Origin: Falsiroseomonas sp051860665
GTDB lineage: Bacteria > Pseudomonadota > Alphaproteobacteria > Acetobacterales > Acetobacteraceae
Reading direction: 5' to 3'
DNA: 64,000 nucleotides
NCBI RefSeq assembly: GCF_051860665.1
Contig: NZ_JBHYDM010000001.1
Span: 186,001 to 250,000 of the forward strand
Below are positions 54,387-63,070 of this stretch, in pieces. The notes under the pieces were generated by a model. It worked only from the letters and a program-made list of their open reading frames with translations. It did not search any database and was not told where the DNA came from. Numbering within the stretch: position 1 is the first letter of the stretch; the number at the start of each line of letters is the position of its first letter. The position numbers and the translations under genes are program-made.

Positions 54387-54394
54387 GGCGCATC

Positions 54395-54427
54395 CCGGGG
54401 CAGGCTTCGGCCTGCCCCGGAATTTGT
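54395..54427 (+). terminator. Hairpin terminator after the DUF2076 gene
   Basis: CCGGGGCAGGC (54395-54405), TTCG tetraloop, GCCTGCCCCGG (54410-54420), then AATTTGT. A perfect 11-bp stem, but a weak T run. Confidence 0.7.
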
Positions 54428-54472
54428 AACCAACCTCACGACATCTTCAACCGGCAGTTGCCCGTTTACGTC

Positions 54473-54496
54473 TGATTCACCATCATCGGCGAATCA
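54473..54496. promoter_or_regulatory. Dyad abutting the second LysR gene start
   Basis: TGATTC (54473-54478), 12 bases, GAATCA (54491-54496). The right arm overlaps the ATG of the LysR gene, so binding of a dimer, plausibly the LysR protein itself, would block its own start. Confidence 0.45.
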
Positions 54497-55353
54497 TGCG
54501 TATTCCCGACCTCGACCTGGATCTGCTGCGCTGCTTCGTGATGGTTGCCGAGCAGGGCGGCTTCACCGCGGCGGGCGGGCTGCTGGGCCTGACCCAATCC
54601 GCCGTCTCCCTCAAGGTCAAGCGGCTGGAGGATCTGGTGCGCCGCCCGGTCTTCCGCCGCACCAGCCGGCGGGTGGAGCTGACGGCGGAAGGCGAGACGC
54701 TGCTCGCCTATGCCCGCCGCATGCTGGCCCTGAACGATGAGGCGGTGCGGCGGATGGTGGCCCCGGCGGTGGCCGGCCGCCTCCGGCTCGGCGTCGCCGA
54801 TCACTTCGTGCCGCGCAGCCTGGCCCATATCCTCGCCCGCTTCGCCCGCACCTATCCCGAGGCGCGGCTGGAGGTGGAGGTGGGCCGCAGCCACGATCTG
54901 CGTGCCAAGCAGGCGGCCGGCGGGCTCGATCTCGTGCTCGGCAAGCGCCGGGATGGCGAGGTGGCGGGCGTGCCGATCTGGACCGAGCCGGTGGTCTGGG
55001 CCGCGGCGCCGGACTGGCAGCTGCCGGCCGACCGCCCCCTGCCGCTGGCCCTGCTGCCGGAGGGCTGCATGTTCCGCGAGCGTGCGCTGCGCGCCCTTTC
55101 CCGTGCCGGCATCGCCTGCGAGCCGGTCTTCACCTGCGACAGCCTGCTGGGGCTGGCGGCAGCCGCCCAGGCCGGCTTCGCCCTGACCGTGCTCGGCCGC
55201 AGCGGCTTCCCGGCCGGGCTGCGGGAGGTGACGGGCCTGCCCGAGCTCGGCGTGGTGGAAATGGCGGTCTTCGGCGATGCCGAGGGCCGCAGCCAGGTGG
55301 TGGAACCGCTCGTCGGCTTCATCAGGGAGACGCTGGGGACCCAGGCGCCGTGA
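54496..55353 (+). CDS. LysR-family regulator coupled to wecB
   Basis: LysR regulator of 285 residues: DLDLDLLRCFVMVAEQGGFT and LTQSAVSLKVKRLEDLV in the winged helix, effector domain from about residue 95 (RLRLGVADHFVPRSLAHILA). Its stop overlaps the GTG start of wecB by four bases, which is unusual because LysR regulators are normally divergent from their targets. It may control the polysaccharide genes and itself. The signal sensed is unknown. Confidence 0.88.
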   Translation: MRIPDLDLDLLRCFVMVAEQGGFTAAGGLLGLTQSAVSLKVKRLEDLVRRPVFRRTSRRVELTAEGETLLAYARRMLALNDEAVRRMVAPAVAGRLRLGVADHFVPRSLAHILARFARTYPEARLEVEVGRSHDLRAKQAAGGLDLVLGKRRDGEVAGVPIWTEPVVWAAAPDWQLPADRPLPLALLPEGCMFRERALRALSRAGIACEPVFTCDSLLGLAAAAQAGFALTVLGRSGFPAGLREVTGLPELGVVEMAVFGDAEGRSQVVEPLVGFIRETLGTQAP

Positions 55354-56486
55354 ATGCCTTCGCCCCGCCCCTGCCCGGCTGCCGCATCCTGGTGGTCTTC
55401 GGCACGCGGCCGGAGGCGATCAAGATGATGCCGGTGCTGGCCGCGCTGCGCGCCCGCCCCGGGCTGCGCCCGATCTCCTGCGCCACCGGGCAGCATGCGG
55501 CGCTGGTGGCCGATGTGCTGGCCGAATTCGGCGAACGGGCGGAGATCGACCTCGGCGCCCTGCCGCCCGGCAGCGGCCTGCCGCTGCTCACCGGCTATCT
55601 GCTGACCGCCGTGGCGGGCGCCATCGCCGCCGCGCGGCCGGATCTCGTGCTGGTGCAGGGCGATACGCTGAGCGCCTTCGCCACCGCGCTGGCCGCGCAT
55701 CAGGCCGGCATCCCGGTCGGACATGTGGAGGCGGGGCTGCGCTCCGGCGACCTGGCGAATCCCTGGCCGGAGGAATTCCACCGCGTCTCGATCGACGCCA
55801 TGGCGGCGCTGCGCTTCGCGCCGACGGAGGCCGCGGCGGCGCATCTGCGGGCCGAATACGGCCGTGGCCAGATCCTCGTCACCGGCAATACCGGCATCGA
55901 TGCGCTGTTCCGTGCCCGCCGCACCGGCGTGGTGCCGGTGGCCATCGCCCCGGGGCGCCGCCTGCTGCTGGTCACCGCGCATCGGCGGGAGAATTGGGGC
56001 GCGCCGCTGCTGCGCATCGCGGACGCCGTGGCAGCGCTGGCCGCGCGGGGCGATGTCGAGCTGGTCTGGCCGCTGCACCCCAACCCCGAGGTGCGGGATG
56101 CCGTGACCCGCCGGCTGGCGGGCGTGCCGCGCGTGCATCTGCTCGGCCCCCTGCCCCATTGCGACAGCGTCGCCCTGATGCGCGCCGCCAGCCTGCTGCT
56201 GACCGACAGCGGCGGGATGCAGGAGGAAGCCCCGGCGCTGGGCTGCCCGGTGCTGGTGCTGCGGGAGGTGACGGAGCGGCCGGAGGTGGTGGCCGCCGGC
56301 GCCGCGGAAGTGGTGGGCACCACGACCGAGGGAATCCTCGCCGCCGCCCAGGCGCTGCTGGAGGATCCGTCGCGCCTCGCCGCAATGGCCCGCCCGGTCT
56401 TCCCCTTCGGCGATGGCCGCGCCGCGGAGCGCATCGCAGCCGGCATCGCCGCCTGGTGGGAGGCGCGATGCAGCGCCTCTGCGTGA
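55350..56486 (+). CDS. wecB: UDP-N-acetylglucosamine 2-epimerase (non-hydrolysing)
   Basis: Makes UDP-ManNAc from UDP-GlcNAc for surface polysaccharides. It has 378 residues. Marks are VVFGTRPEAIKMMPVLAALR, GHVEAGLRSGDLANPWPEEF, ITGN-like LVTGNTGIDAL, TAHRRENWG and TDSGGMQEEAPALGCPVLVL then REVTERPE. It starts with GTG inside the LysR stop, and its end overlaps wecC by 19 bases, so the three genes are strongly coupled. Which polysaccharide uses the sugar cannot be told from this window. Confidence 0.93.
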   Translation: MNAFAPPLPGCRILVVFGTRPEAIKMMPVLAALRARPGLRPISCATGQHAALVADVLAEFGERAEIDLGALPPGSGLPLLTGYLLTAVAGAIAAARPDLVLVQGDTLSAFATALAAHQAGIPVGHVEAGLRSGDLANPWPEEFHRVSIDAMAALRFAPTEAAAAHLRAEYGRGQILVTGNTGIDALFRARRTGVVPVAIAPGRRLLLVTAHRRENWGAPLLRIADAVAALAARGDVELVWPLHPNPEVRDAVTRRLAGVPRVHLLGPLPHCDSVALMRAASLLLTDSGGMQEEAPALGCPVLVLREVTERPEVVAAGAAEVVGTTTEGILAAAQALLEDPSRLAAMARPVFPFGDGRAAERIAAGIAAWWEARCSASA

Positions 56487-57712
56487 TGGGGCTGGGCTAT
56501 ATCGGGCTGCCGGCGGCGGCGATGCTGGCCAGCCGGGGCCATGCCGTGGTGGGCTGCGACACCGATCCCCGCGTGGTGGCCGCGGTGGCGGCCGGACAGG
56601 CGCATTTCTCCGAGCCGGACCTCGCCATGCTGCTGCAGGCGGCGGTGACGACGGGGCGGCTGACCGCCCAGCCCGTGCCGGCCCCGGCCGATGTCTTCTT
56701 CATCGCCGTGCCGACCCCGCTCGGCCCCGGCCACCGGGCGGACCTCACCTGCGTCGAGGCCGCGACGGATGCCATCGCGCCGCTGCTGGCGCCGGGCAAT
56801 CTGGTGATCCTGGAATCGACCTGCCCGGTGGGGACGACGGAGGCGCTGGCCGCGCGCCTCGCCGCCGCCCGGCCGGACCTGGTCTTTCCCGGCCGCGGAC
56901 AGGACGCGCCGCCCGGCTGCGTGCACCTGGCGCATTGCCCGGAGCGCGTCCTGCCCGGCTCCATGCTGCGGGAGCTGGTGGCGAATGACCGCATCATCGG
57001 CGGCCTGACCCCCGATTGCGCGGAGCGGGCGCGGCAGGTCTATGCCGGCTTCGTCACCGGCCAGTGCTGGCTGACCGATAGCCGCACGGCGGAGTTGGCC
57101 AAACTCGCGGAGAACGCGTTCCGCGACGTGAACATCGCCTTCGCCAATGAGCTGGCGGGGATCTGCGGCGCGCTGGGGGTGGACCCCTGGGCCGCCATCG
57201 CGCTCGCCAACCGGCATCCGCGGGTGTCCATCCTGCGGCCCGGCCCGGGCGTCGGCGGCCATTGCATCGCGGTGGATCCCTGGTTCCTGGCCGAGGCCGC
57301 GCCGGACCGCAGCCCGCTGATCCGCGCCGCCCGCGCGGTGAATGCGGCGCGGCCGGGCCAGGTGGCGGCGGAGATCCGGGCCCTGGCGGCGCCGGGGGCG
57401 CCCGTCGCCTGCCTCGGCCTGACCTACAAGGCGGATGTCGGGGACCTGCGCGCCAGCCCGGCGCTGGCCATCGCGGAGGAACTCTCCCGCGACGGCATGC
57501 GGCGGGTGCTGTGCTGCGATCCGCAGCTCGCGGCGCTGCCGCCGCCCCTGGCCGGGCGGGCGGGCGTTGCGCTGGTCGATGTGCAGGCGGCGCTGGCCCA
57601 GGCGGAGGTGGTGGCCATCCTGGTGCCGCATGCGGCCTTCCGGGCGCTGCCACGGGCGGCCTTCGCGGACCGCCTCGTGGTCGATGCGGCGGGGCTGCTG
57701 CAGCCTGCTTGA
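56468..57712 (+). CDS. wecC: UDP-N-acetyl-D-mannosamine dehydrogenase
   Basis: Oxidises UDP-ManNAc to UDP-ManNAcA with NAD, the step after WecB. It has 414 residues. The Rossmann motif MGLGYIGLPAAAMLASRGH is at the N-terminus, followed by ILESTCPVGTTEALA, HCPERVLPGSML and the catalytic cysteine in GPGVGGHCIAVDPWFL. The C-terminal domain includes CLGLTYKADVGDLRASPALA. No glycosyltransferase follows; the next genes are unrelated membrane proteins. Confidence 0.93.
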   Translation: MQRLCVMGLGYIGLPAAAMLASRGHAVVGCDTDPRVVAAVAAGQAHFSEPDLAMLLQAAVTTGRLTAQPVPAPADVFFIAVPTPLGPGHRADLTCVEAATDAIAPLLAPGNLVILESTCPVGTTEALAARLAAARPDLVFPGRGQDAPPGCVHLAHCPERVLPGSMLRELVANDRIIGGLTPDCAERARQVYAGFVTGQCWLTDSRTAELAKLAENAFRDVNIAFANELAGICGALGVDPWAAIALANRHPRVSILRPGPGVGGHCIAVDPWFLAEAAPDRSPLIRAARAVNAARPGQVAAEIRALAAPGAPVACLGLTYKADVGDLRASPALAIAEELSRDGMRRVLCCDPQLAALPPPLAGRAGVALVDVQAALAQAEVVAILVPHAAFRALPRAAFADRLVVDAAGLLQPA

Positions 57713-57840
57713 AAGCCGGGCGCGGCGGGCCATCTGCTGCGGCGGTTCGGGCCCCTCTGGCGCCGCGCGGCCCTTTGGGCGGCCGGCGTGATGTCGAACC
57801 GGCCACGCGGCTTGGCCGCATGACTCGGAAGGGGTTCGAG

Positions 57841-58203
57841 ATGACCGCCACCCATCCTGCCAGGACGCTCCGCATCCTGGGCGCGCTGCTGCTGGCGATC
57901 GGCCTCGCCGGCTATCTGCTGCCGGCGCCGCCGGTGCATTGGACGGCGCTGATCCCGGCGGGGCTTGGCGCGCTCGCCCTGCTCGCCGCCTGGCAGCGGC
58001 CGCGGCCCGCACAGGTGACGGGCCTCGTCATCTGCGGCCTGGCGCTCTTCGGCGGCGGCTCCGCACTGGCCCAGCTGCCGGCGCTGCTGGCGGGCGAGGC
58101 CGGCGCGGCCACCGCCTCCCGCGCCGCGACGGCGCTGGTGGCGCTGGGCGGGATCGCGGCGCTGGCCTGGCCGCGGCGCAGGCCCGAGGGTCCGGCGGCC
58201 TGA
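57841..58203 (+). CDS. Small membrane protein of unknown function
   Basis: A 120-residue protein with three or four hydrophobic helices (LRILGALLLAIGLAGYLL, WTALIPAGLGALALLAAW, VTGLVICGLALFGGGSAL and a last one near residue 95). It is Ala/Leu-rich with no recognised domain. GGAAGGGG precedes the ATG. It lies 128 bases after wecC and just before an antiporter remnant. Its relation to either is unclear. Confidence 0.65.
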   Translation: MTATHPARTLRILGALLLAIGLAGYLLPAPPVHWTALIPAGLGALALLAAWQRPRPAQVTGLVICGLALFGGGSALAQLPALLAGEAGAATASRAATALVALGGIAALAWPRRRPEGPAA

Positions 58204-58352
58204 ACACCCTTGCTGCTGATCCTGGGCCTCCCGGCGCTGGTCCTCCCCATCGCCGTCCGCTCCGCCGCGCCTTGGCGATACGGGAGCCGCGGGAGGGGGC
58301 GCTGCTGCTGGCGCTCCATGCCGGCTACCTGGCCTGGCACTGGCCCGGCTGA
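58204..58352 (+). pseudogene. Remnant of a sodium/calcium-type antiporter C-terminus
   Basis: Two out-of-frame pieces look like the end of a CaCA-family cation antiporter. LLLILGLPALVLPIAVRS lies from about 58210. LAIREPREGALLLALHAGYL, then AWHWPG and a stop, ends at 58352 in another frame. The family C-terminus normally carries an EGALLLALYAGYLxxL-like helix. No start, no preceding domain and a frame change point to decay. The identification rests on this short match. Confidence 0.45.
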
Positions 58353-58409
58353 TTGACCACAGGCCTCGGCCGGGCGCAGTTTTGCCGCAGCCAGAGGAGC
58401 CCGCGCGGC

Positions 58410-59636
58410 ATGGTCGCAGCCACCGAGACGCCCGCCACCGGCCAGGATGCGCGCATCCTGGCGCTGATCGGCACCGGGCATTTCCTCAGCCATTTCTACA
58501 TGCTGTGCCTGCCGCCGCTGTTCCTGGTCTGGCGCGACGAATTCGACGTCTCCTTCGCCGCGCTCGGCCTGGCGGTGGCGCTGATGAGCGGCGTGACGGC
58601 CGCGCTGCAGACGCCGGTGGGCTTCCTGGTGGACCGGCACGGCGCGCGGCCCTTCCTGGTGGGCGGCGTGCTGCTGATGGCGCTGTCGATCGGCGCCATG
58701 GCCTTCGCACCGGGCTACTGGGCCATCCTGCTGCTGGCGGTGCTGTCCGGCATCGGCAATTCGGTGATCCACCCGGCGGACTACGCGATCCTCGGCGGCT
58801 CGATCCATCCCAGCCGCATCGGCCGCGCCTTCGCCATGCATACCTTCACGGGCAATCTCGGCTTCGCGGCGGGGCCGCCGGTGATCGCGGGGATGCTGCT
58901 GGTGATGGGCTGGCGGCCGGCGCTGCTGATCCTGGGCCTCATCGGCGTGCCGGTGGTGCTCGCCATCCTGTGGCAGAGCCGCATCCTGCAGGACCAGGCC
59001 AAGCCCAAGGCGCGCCAGGCCGGCGGGCCGAGCGGGCGCGAATTGCTGCTGTCGCGGCCCATCCTGCTGTTCTTCGGCTTCTTCCTGCTCTCCGCCATGG
59101 CCGGCACGGCGATCCAGGCCTTCGCCATCACCGTGCTGGGCGAGCTCTGGGGCACGCCGGTGGCCGTCGCCTCCCTGGCGCTGACCGGGTACATGATGGG
59201 CGCCACGGGCGGCGTTCTGGTGGGCGGCTGGTTCGCCGACCGGTCGAAGAAGCACCTGGCCTTCATCGTGATCCTGACGCTGGTCTCGGCCACGCTGCTG
59301 CTGGTGATGGGGCTGGTGCGGATGCCGGACTGGCTGCTGCCGCTGGTGGCCGGCGCCGCGGGGCTGGCGCTGGGGTCCTCCCGCACGCCGCGCGACGTGA
59401 TGCTGAAGGACGCGATCCCACCGGGGCAGATGGGCAAGGTTTTCGGCTTCGTCTCCTCCGGCCTGCCGCTGGGCGGGGCCATCACGCCGGTGCCCTTCGG
59501 CTGGCTGATCGACCTGGGCCAGGCGGCGCTGGTGCTGCCGCTGGCGGCCGCGCTGCTGCTGGCCTCCCTGCTCTGCATGGGCCAGGCGAAGAGCGCGGCG
59601 ATGGCGGCGCGGCCGCTCGCTGTCCCGGCCGAATAG
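58410..59636 (+). CDS. MFS transporter, fosmidomycin-resistance-like
   Basis: Inner-membrane carrier of 408 residues with about twelve hydrophobic segments. The GHFLSHFYMLCLPPLFLVW start, an A-motif TPVGFLVDRHGARPFLVGG, GIGNSVIHPADYAILGGSI and SGLPLGGAITPVPFGWLIDL resemble the FSR/YhjX-like MFS group, which often handles phosphonates or small drugs. GAGGAG lies before ATG 58410. The substrate is unknown. A TRIC-type gene begins one base after its stop. Confidence 0.82.
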   Translation: MVAATETPATGQDARILALIGTGHFLSHFYMLCLPPLFLVWRDEFDVSFAALGLAVALMSGVTAALQTPVGFLVDRHGARPFLVGGVLLMALSIGAMAFAPGYWAILLLAVLSGIGNSVIHPADYAILGGSIHPSRIGRAFAMHTFTGNLGFAAGPPVIAGMLLVMGWRPALLILGLIGVPVVLAILWQSRILQDQAKPKARQAGGPSGRELLLSRPILLFFGFFLLSAMAGTAIQAFAITVLGELWGTPVAVASLALTGYMMGATGGVLVGGWFADRSKKHLAFIVILTLVSATLLLVMGLVRMPDWLLPLVAGAAGLALGSSRTPRDVMLKDAIPPGQMGKVFGFVSSGLPLGGAITPVPFGWLIDLGQAALVLPLAAALLLASLLCMGQAKSAAMAARPLAVPAE

Positions 59637-59637
59637 T

Positions 59638-60285
59638 TTGGGCCGCTTCGATACCGCGCTGCAGGTCCTGGACCTTCTGGGCATCGCCGTCTTCGCCGCC
59701 TCCGGCGCGCTGGTGGCCAGCCGCAAGCAGCTGGATGTGGTGGGCTTCGTGCTGATCGGCATGATCACCGGCTTTGGCGGCGGCACGGTGCGGGACCTGC
59801 TGCTGGGGCGCACGCCGGTCTTCTGGCTGAAGCAGCCGGAACTGCCCGCGATCGCGGCCGCGGCGGCGCTGCTGGTCTTCTTCTTCGCGCATCGCATCGA
59901 AAGCCGTTTCAAGGCGCTGCTCTGGGCGGATGCGCTGGGGCTGGCGCTGTTCGCCGTGCTGGGGGCGGAGATCGCGCTGATCGCGGGGGCGGAGCCCTGG
60001 GCGGCGGTGCTGCTGGGCACCGTCACCGCCACGGCGGGCGGCATCATCCGCGACGTGGTCTGCATGGAGCTGCCGCTGATCCTGCGGAAGGAGATCTACA
60101 TCACCGCGGCGGCGGCGGCCGCCTGCGCCTATGTGGCGCTGCGGCTTGCGCCCCTGCCGCGCGACCTGTCGCTGATGGCCGGCATCGCGCTGGGCTTCGG
60201 CATCCGCGCTGCGGCGATCTGGCGCGGCTGGTCGCTGCCCGCCTTCAAGCCGCGGCCGGCGCGGGACTATCCGGACGAGCGATAG
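59638..60285 (+). CDS. TRIC-type cation channel family protein (YicG/UPF0126)
   Basis: Membrane protein of 215 residues made of two repeats of three helices plus a final helix, the trimeric intracellular cation channel plan. Each repeat has the glycine-rich bend: GFGGGTVRDLLLGRTPVFWL (first) and TATAGGIIRDVVCMELPLIL (second). Bacterial members conduct monovalent cations. The start is TTG at 59638, one base after the MFS stop. Confidence 0.88.
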   Translation: MGRFDTALQVLDLLGIAVFAASGALVASRKQLDVVGFVLIGMITGFGGGTVRDLLLGRTPVFWLKQPELPAIAAAAALLVFFFAHRIESRFKALLWADALGLALFAVLGAEIALIAGAEPWAAVLLGTVTATAGGIIRDVVCMELPLILRKEIYITAAAAAACAYVALRLAPLPRDLSLMAGIALGFGIRAAAIWRGWSLPAFKPRPARDYPDER

Positions 60286-60288
60286 CGA

Positions 60289-60699
60289 TCAGCCGCAGCG
60301 CCCGGCCGTCTCCGCCGCCGCGAAGCCTTCGAATTCCGCCATCTCCTCCCGCACCTCGATCCAGCGCAGCGCGGCGGCCTCCGGATCAATGCGGGCCGTG
60401 CCCGCGATCACCCGGCCGGGGACCAGGGCGCTGGCGCGGCGATAGGCCAACTCCTGGCCGGAGGCGGCGATCTGCCAGGACAGCACCGGCAGCGGCCGGC
60501 AGGCGAAGAAGGCGCGCACCGCGATCAGCCCGCTGCCATCGGCGGCCAGCAGCAGCCGCGCATCCCCGGCCTCGCTGCGCAGCCGCGCGGTGCGGCCGAT
60601 CCATTCCGGAAAGGGCGGCACCCGGCCACCGGCCCGCACGGGGACGGCGATCAGCAGGGCGGGCAGGCAGAGGGCGGCGCGACGCGGCAGGGCGGCCAT
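60289..60699 (-). CDS. Small exported protein of unknown function
   Basis: A 136-residue protein with a signal peptide (RRAALCLPALLIAVPVRAGG). The mature part has no family that I recognise, with ARLLLAADGSGLIAVRAFFA, a VLSWQIAASGQELAYRRASA segment and an acidic end (EVREEMAEFEGFAAAE). The two Cys residues (RAFFACRPLP and the C-terminal GRCG) could form a disulfide. It converges with the TRIC gene three bases apart and lies downstream of the amino-acid enzyme gene. Confidence 0.65.
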   Translation of the reverse strand: MAALPRRAALCLPALLIAVPVRAGGRVPPFPEWIGRTARLRSEAGDARLLLAADGSGLIAVRAFFACRPLPVLSWQIAASGQELAYRRASALVPGRVIAGTARIDPEAAALRWIEVREEMAEFEGFAAAETAGRCG

Positions 60700-60784
60700 G
60701 GGCGGGCTCCCGGCGGGTGACGAGGCGAAAAACCTGCCAAACCGGGCGCCGCGCGCACAAGAACTGTAACAATTCGGAACGGAG

Positions 60785-61897
60785 TTACCAGCCGTTCACC
60801 CGCTCCCACTCCGCCACCACGCGGCCGGTCTCGTCCAGCACGTGGTAGCGGTCATGCGCCGCCGCGGTCAGGCAGACATGATTGGGCGCGATCCGCAGCC
60901 TTGTGCCGACGCGCAGGCGATCGAGGTCCAGCGTGCCGCCTTCCGTCGCGCGAACCTCGCCATGTTCCTGGTGCACGCGCACCACCACGGCATCACCCAG
61001 GCTGGGCTGGCCGGCGGCGTCCAGCACGCGGCCGAACTTCCAGTCGCGCGGCGCGGCCTCGGTGCTGCGGTCCTTGGACAGGGCCAGCGCCCCGGCATCG
61101 ACCAGCACGGCATGGCGCGCCGGGTACCGCCCGGTGACGCTGGTAAGCACCGTGACGGCGATATCCTCCAGCGGATGGACGCCAAGCTGCGCCTGCAGCA
61201 GGTCGCCCATCATATAGACGCCGGCCCGCATCTCGGTGACGCCTTCCAGATGCGCCGCATACATGGCGGTGGGGGAGGCGCCGGCGGAGACGATCTTCAC
61301 GGCATGCCCGGCCTCCCGCAGCCGGGTCGCGGCGCGGACGATGCCGGCGCGCTCGATCTCCGCCAGCTCCGCCATCGCGGCCTCGCTGCGGCCGGCATAG
61401 GAATGGCCGGAATGGGAGAGCACGCCGGCCAGCTTCGGGTCGAGCGCGGCGCCGATGGCCAGCAGCGCTTCGCCATCCGGCGCCACGCCGGCGCGGCCCT
61501 CGCCCACATCCACCTCGATCAGCGTCGGCAGCTGGCCCGGATGGGCGGCGATGGCCTGCGCCGTCTCCAGGTCATCCGTGATGATTTTTACCTGTGCGCC
61601 CTCGGCGTTCAGCGCGGCGACCGCATCGAGTTTCGAGGGCGTGATGCCCACGGCATAGACCTGGTCGCGAAAGCCGTGCGCGGCGAAATAGCGGGCCTCG
61701 GCGAGGGTGGAGACGGTGATGGGGCCACCGCCCGGCGCCGCCAGCTGCGCCACCGCGGCGGATTTCGCGGTCTTCATATGCGGGCGCAGTTGCACGCCGG
61801 GGTGGCGCGCGATGGCCGCCGCCATGCGCGCGATATTGCGCTTCAGGATCGGCAGGTCGAGCAGCAGGCAGGGCGTGGGCAGATGGTCCAGCGACAT
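60785..61897 (-). CDS. D-threonine aldolase-like / DSD1-type PLP enzyme
   Basis: Alanine-racemase-fold enzyme of 370 residues. The PLP lysine is in RPHMKTAKSAAVAQ (residue near 42). The metal-binding C-terminal DSD1-type His/Cys pair is PNHVCLTAA. The family members split D-threonine or dehydrate D-serine using a metal ion and PLP. The substrate is not certain. It starts inside the stop of the upstream threonine synthase-like gene (one-base overlap), so they are one unit. Confidence 0.86.
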   Translation of the reverse strand: MSLDHLPTPCLLLDLPILKRNIARMAAAIARHPGVQLRPHMKTAKSAAVAQLAAPGGGPITVSTLAEARYFAAHGFRDQVYAVGITPSKLDAVAALNAEGAQVKIITDDLETAQAIAAHPGQLPTLIEVDVGEGRAGVAPDGEALLAIGAALDPKLAGVLSHSGHSYAGRSEAAMAELAEIERAGIVRAATRLREAGHAVKIVSAGASPTAMYAAHLEGVTEMRAGVYMMGDLLQAQLGVHPLEDIAVTVLTSVTGRYPARHAVLVDAGALALSKDRSTEAAPRDWKFGRVLDAAGQPSLGDAVVVRVHQEHGEVRATEGGTLDLDRLRVGTRLRIAPNHVCLTAAAHDRYHVLDETGRVVAEWERVNGW

Positions 61898-63021
61898 CAG
61901 ATGGCCACCCCCAGCATCTCCGCGAATCGCGGCGTGGCCTTGAGGCCGGTGCCGGTCAGCACCACCACGCTGCTCTCGCGCTCCGCGATCCGCCCCTCGG
62001 CGCGGAGCTTCGAGAAGGCGGCGGCGGCCTGGGCGCAGGTGGGCTCCACGTAGAGGCCGGTGCGGGCCAAAGCGAGCGCGGCCTCGGCAATCTCCGCCTC
62101 CTCCAGCAGCACCGCGCCGCCCTGGCTTTCGCGCAGGGCGGTCAGGCATTCCGGCAGGCGGATCGGCTGGGCGATGGCGGTGCCCTCCGCGATCGTGGGT
62201 TTTGCCTCGACGGCCGGCAGGCCGAGCGCGGCGCGGGCGATGGGTCCGCAATGCGCCGGCTGCGCCGCCCAGATGCGCGGCAGGCGGTCGATCTGGCCGG
62301 CCCGCAAAAGCTCGGAAAAACCGAGCCAGCAGCCGAGCACATTCGACCCCGCGCCGCAGGGGACGATGACATTGTCGGGGACCTTGAAGCCGAGATCCTC
62401 CCACAGCTCATAGGCCAGGGTCTTGGTGCCCTCCAGGAAGAAGGGCTGCCAGTTGTGACTGGCGTAGAAGATCTCCGCCGATTTCGCGAGCGCCGCATCG
62501 GCGCAGTCCTGGCGGCTGCCGGGGATCAGCTCGATGGCCGCACCGGCCGCACGGGACTGCACCGTCTTGGCCGGGCTGGTGCTGGACGGGACGAAGATGG
62601 TGGCGGCCATGCCGCCCGCCGCGGCGTAGGCGGAGACGGCCGCGCCGCCATTGCCGGACGAGTCTTCCAGCACGCTCCTCACGCCCTGGTCGCATAGAAG
62701 AGAAAGCATGACGCTGGCCCCGCGGTCCTTGAAGCTGCCGGTGGGCATGAACCATTCGCATTTCAGCAGGGCCGTGCCGCCGGGCAGCGCGCGCTCCACC
62801 AGCGGCGTGCAGCCCTCCCCCATGCTGATCGGCGCCTTGGGGCGCCAGGGCAGGGCGGCGGCATAGCGCCAGATGCTGCGGGTGCCGGTTTCAATCTCGG
62901 CACGGCTGAGGCCCTGCCGCATCGTCAGCAGCAAGGGCGCCTGGTCGTCGCCGCACCAGCGGGGGGTGTCGAGTGGCCAGGTCCGGCCGCTGCGGGGGTC
63001 GAGGTAGAGTTGCGGGGTCAT
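61897..63021 (-). CDS. Threonine synthase-like PLP-dependent enzyme
   Basis: Fold-type II PLP enzyme of 374 residues. The PLP lysine is in FMPTGSFKDRGASVMLSLL (near 101), preceded by MGEGCTPLVERALPGG. The nucleotide loop is VPCGAGSNVLGCWLGFSELL, and SSGNGGAAVSAYAAAGG fits the substrate-binding loop. The N-terminus (LDPRSGRTWPLDTPRWCGDD) is the zinc-like leading segment of threonine synthase relatives. True threonine synthase is only one possibility; its neighbours suggest amino-acid breakdown. GGGAGG lies nine bases before ATG 63021. Confidence 0.83.
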   Translation of the reverse strand: MTPQLYLDPRSGRTWPLDTPRWCGDDQAPLLLTMRQGLSRAEIETGTRSIWRYAAALPWRPKAPISMGEGCTPLVERALPGGTALLKCEWFMPTGSFKDRGASVMLSLLCDQGVRSVLEDSSGNGGAAVSAYAAAGGMAATIFVPSSTSPAKTVQSRAAGAAIELIPGSRQDCADAALAKSAEIFYASHNWQPFFLEGTKTLAYELWEDLGFKVPDNVIVPCGAGSNVLGCWLGFSELLRAGQIDRLPRIWAAQPAHCGPIARAALGLPAVEAKPTIAEGTAIAQPIRLPECLTALRESQGGAVLLEEAEIAEAALALARTGLYVEPTCAQAAAAFSKLRAEGRIAERESSVVVLTGTGLKATPRFAEMLGVAI

Positions 63022-63070
63022 GCGGCCATCCTCCCTTGCCCGCGCAGGCGCGGCAAGCGACCCTGGGCGC

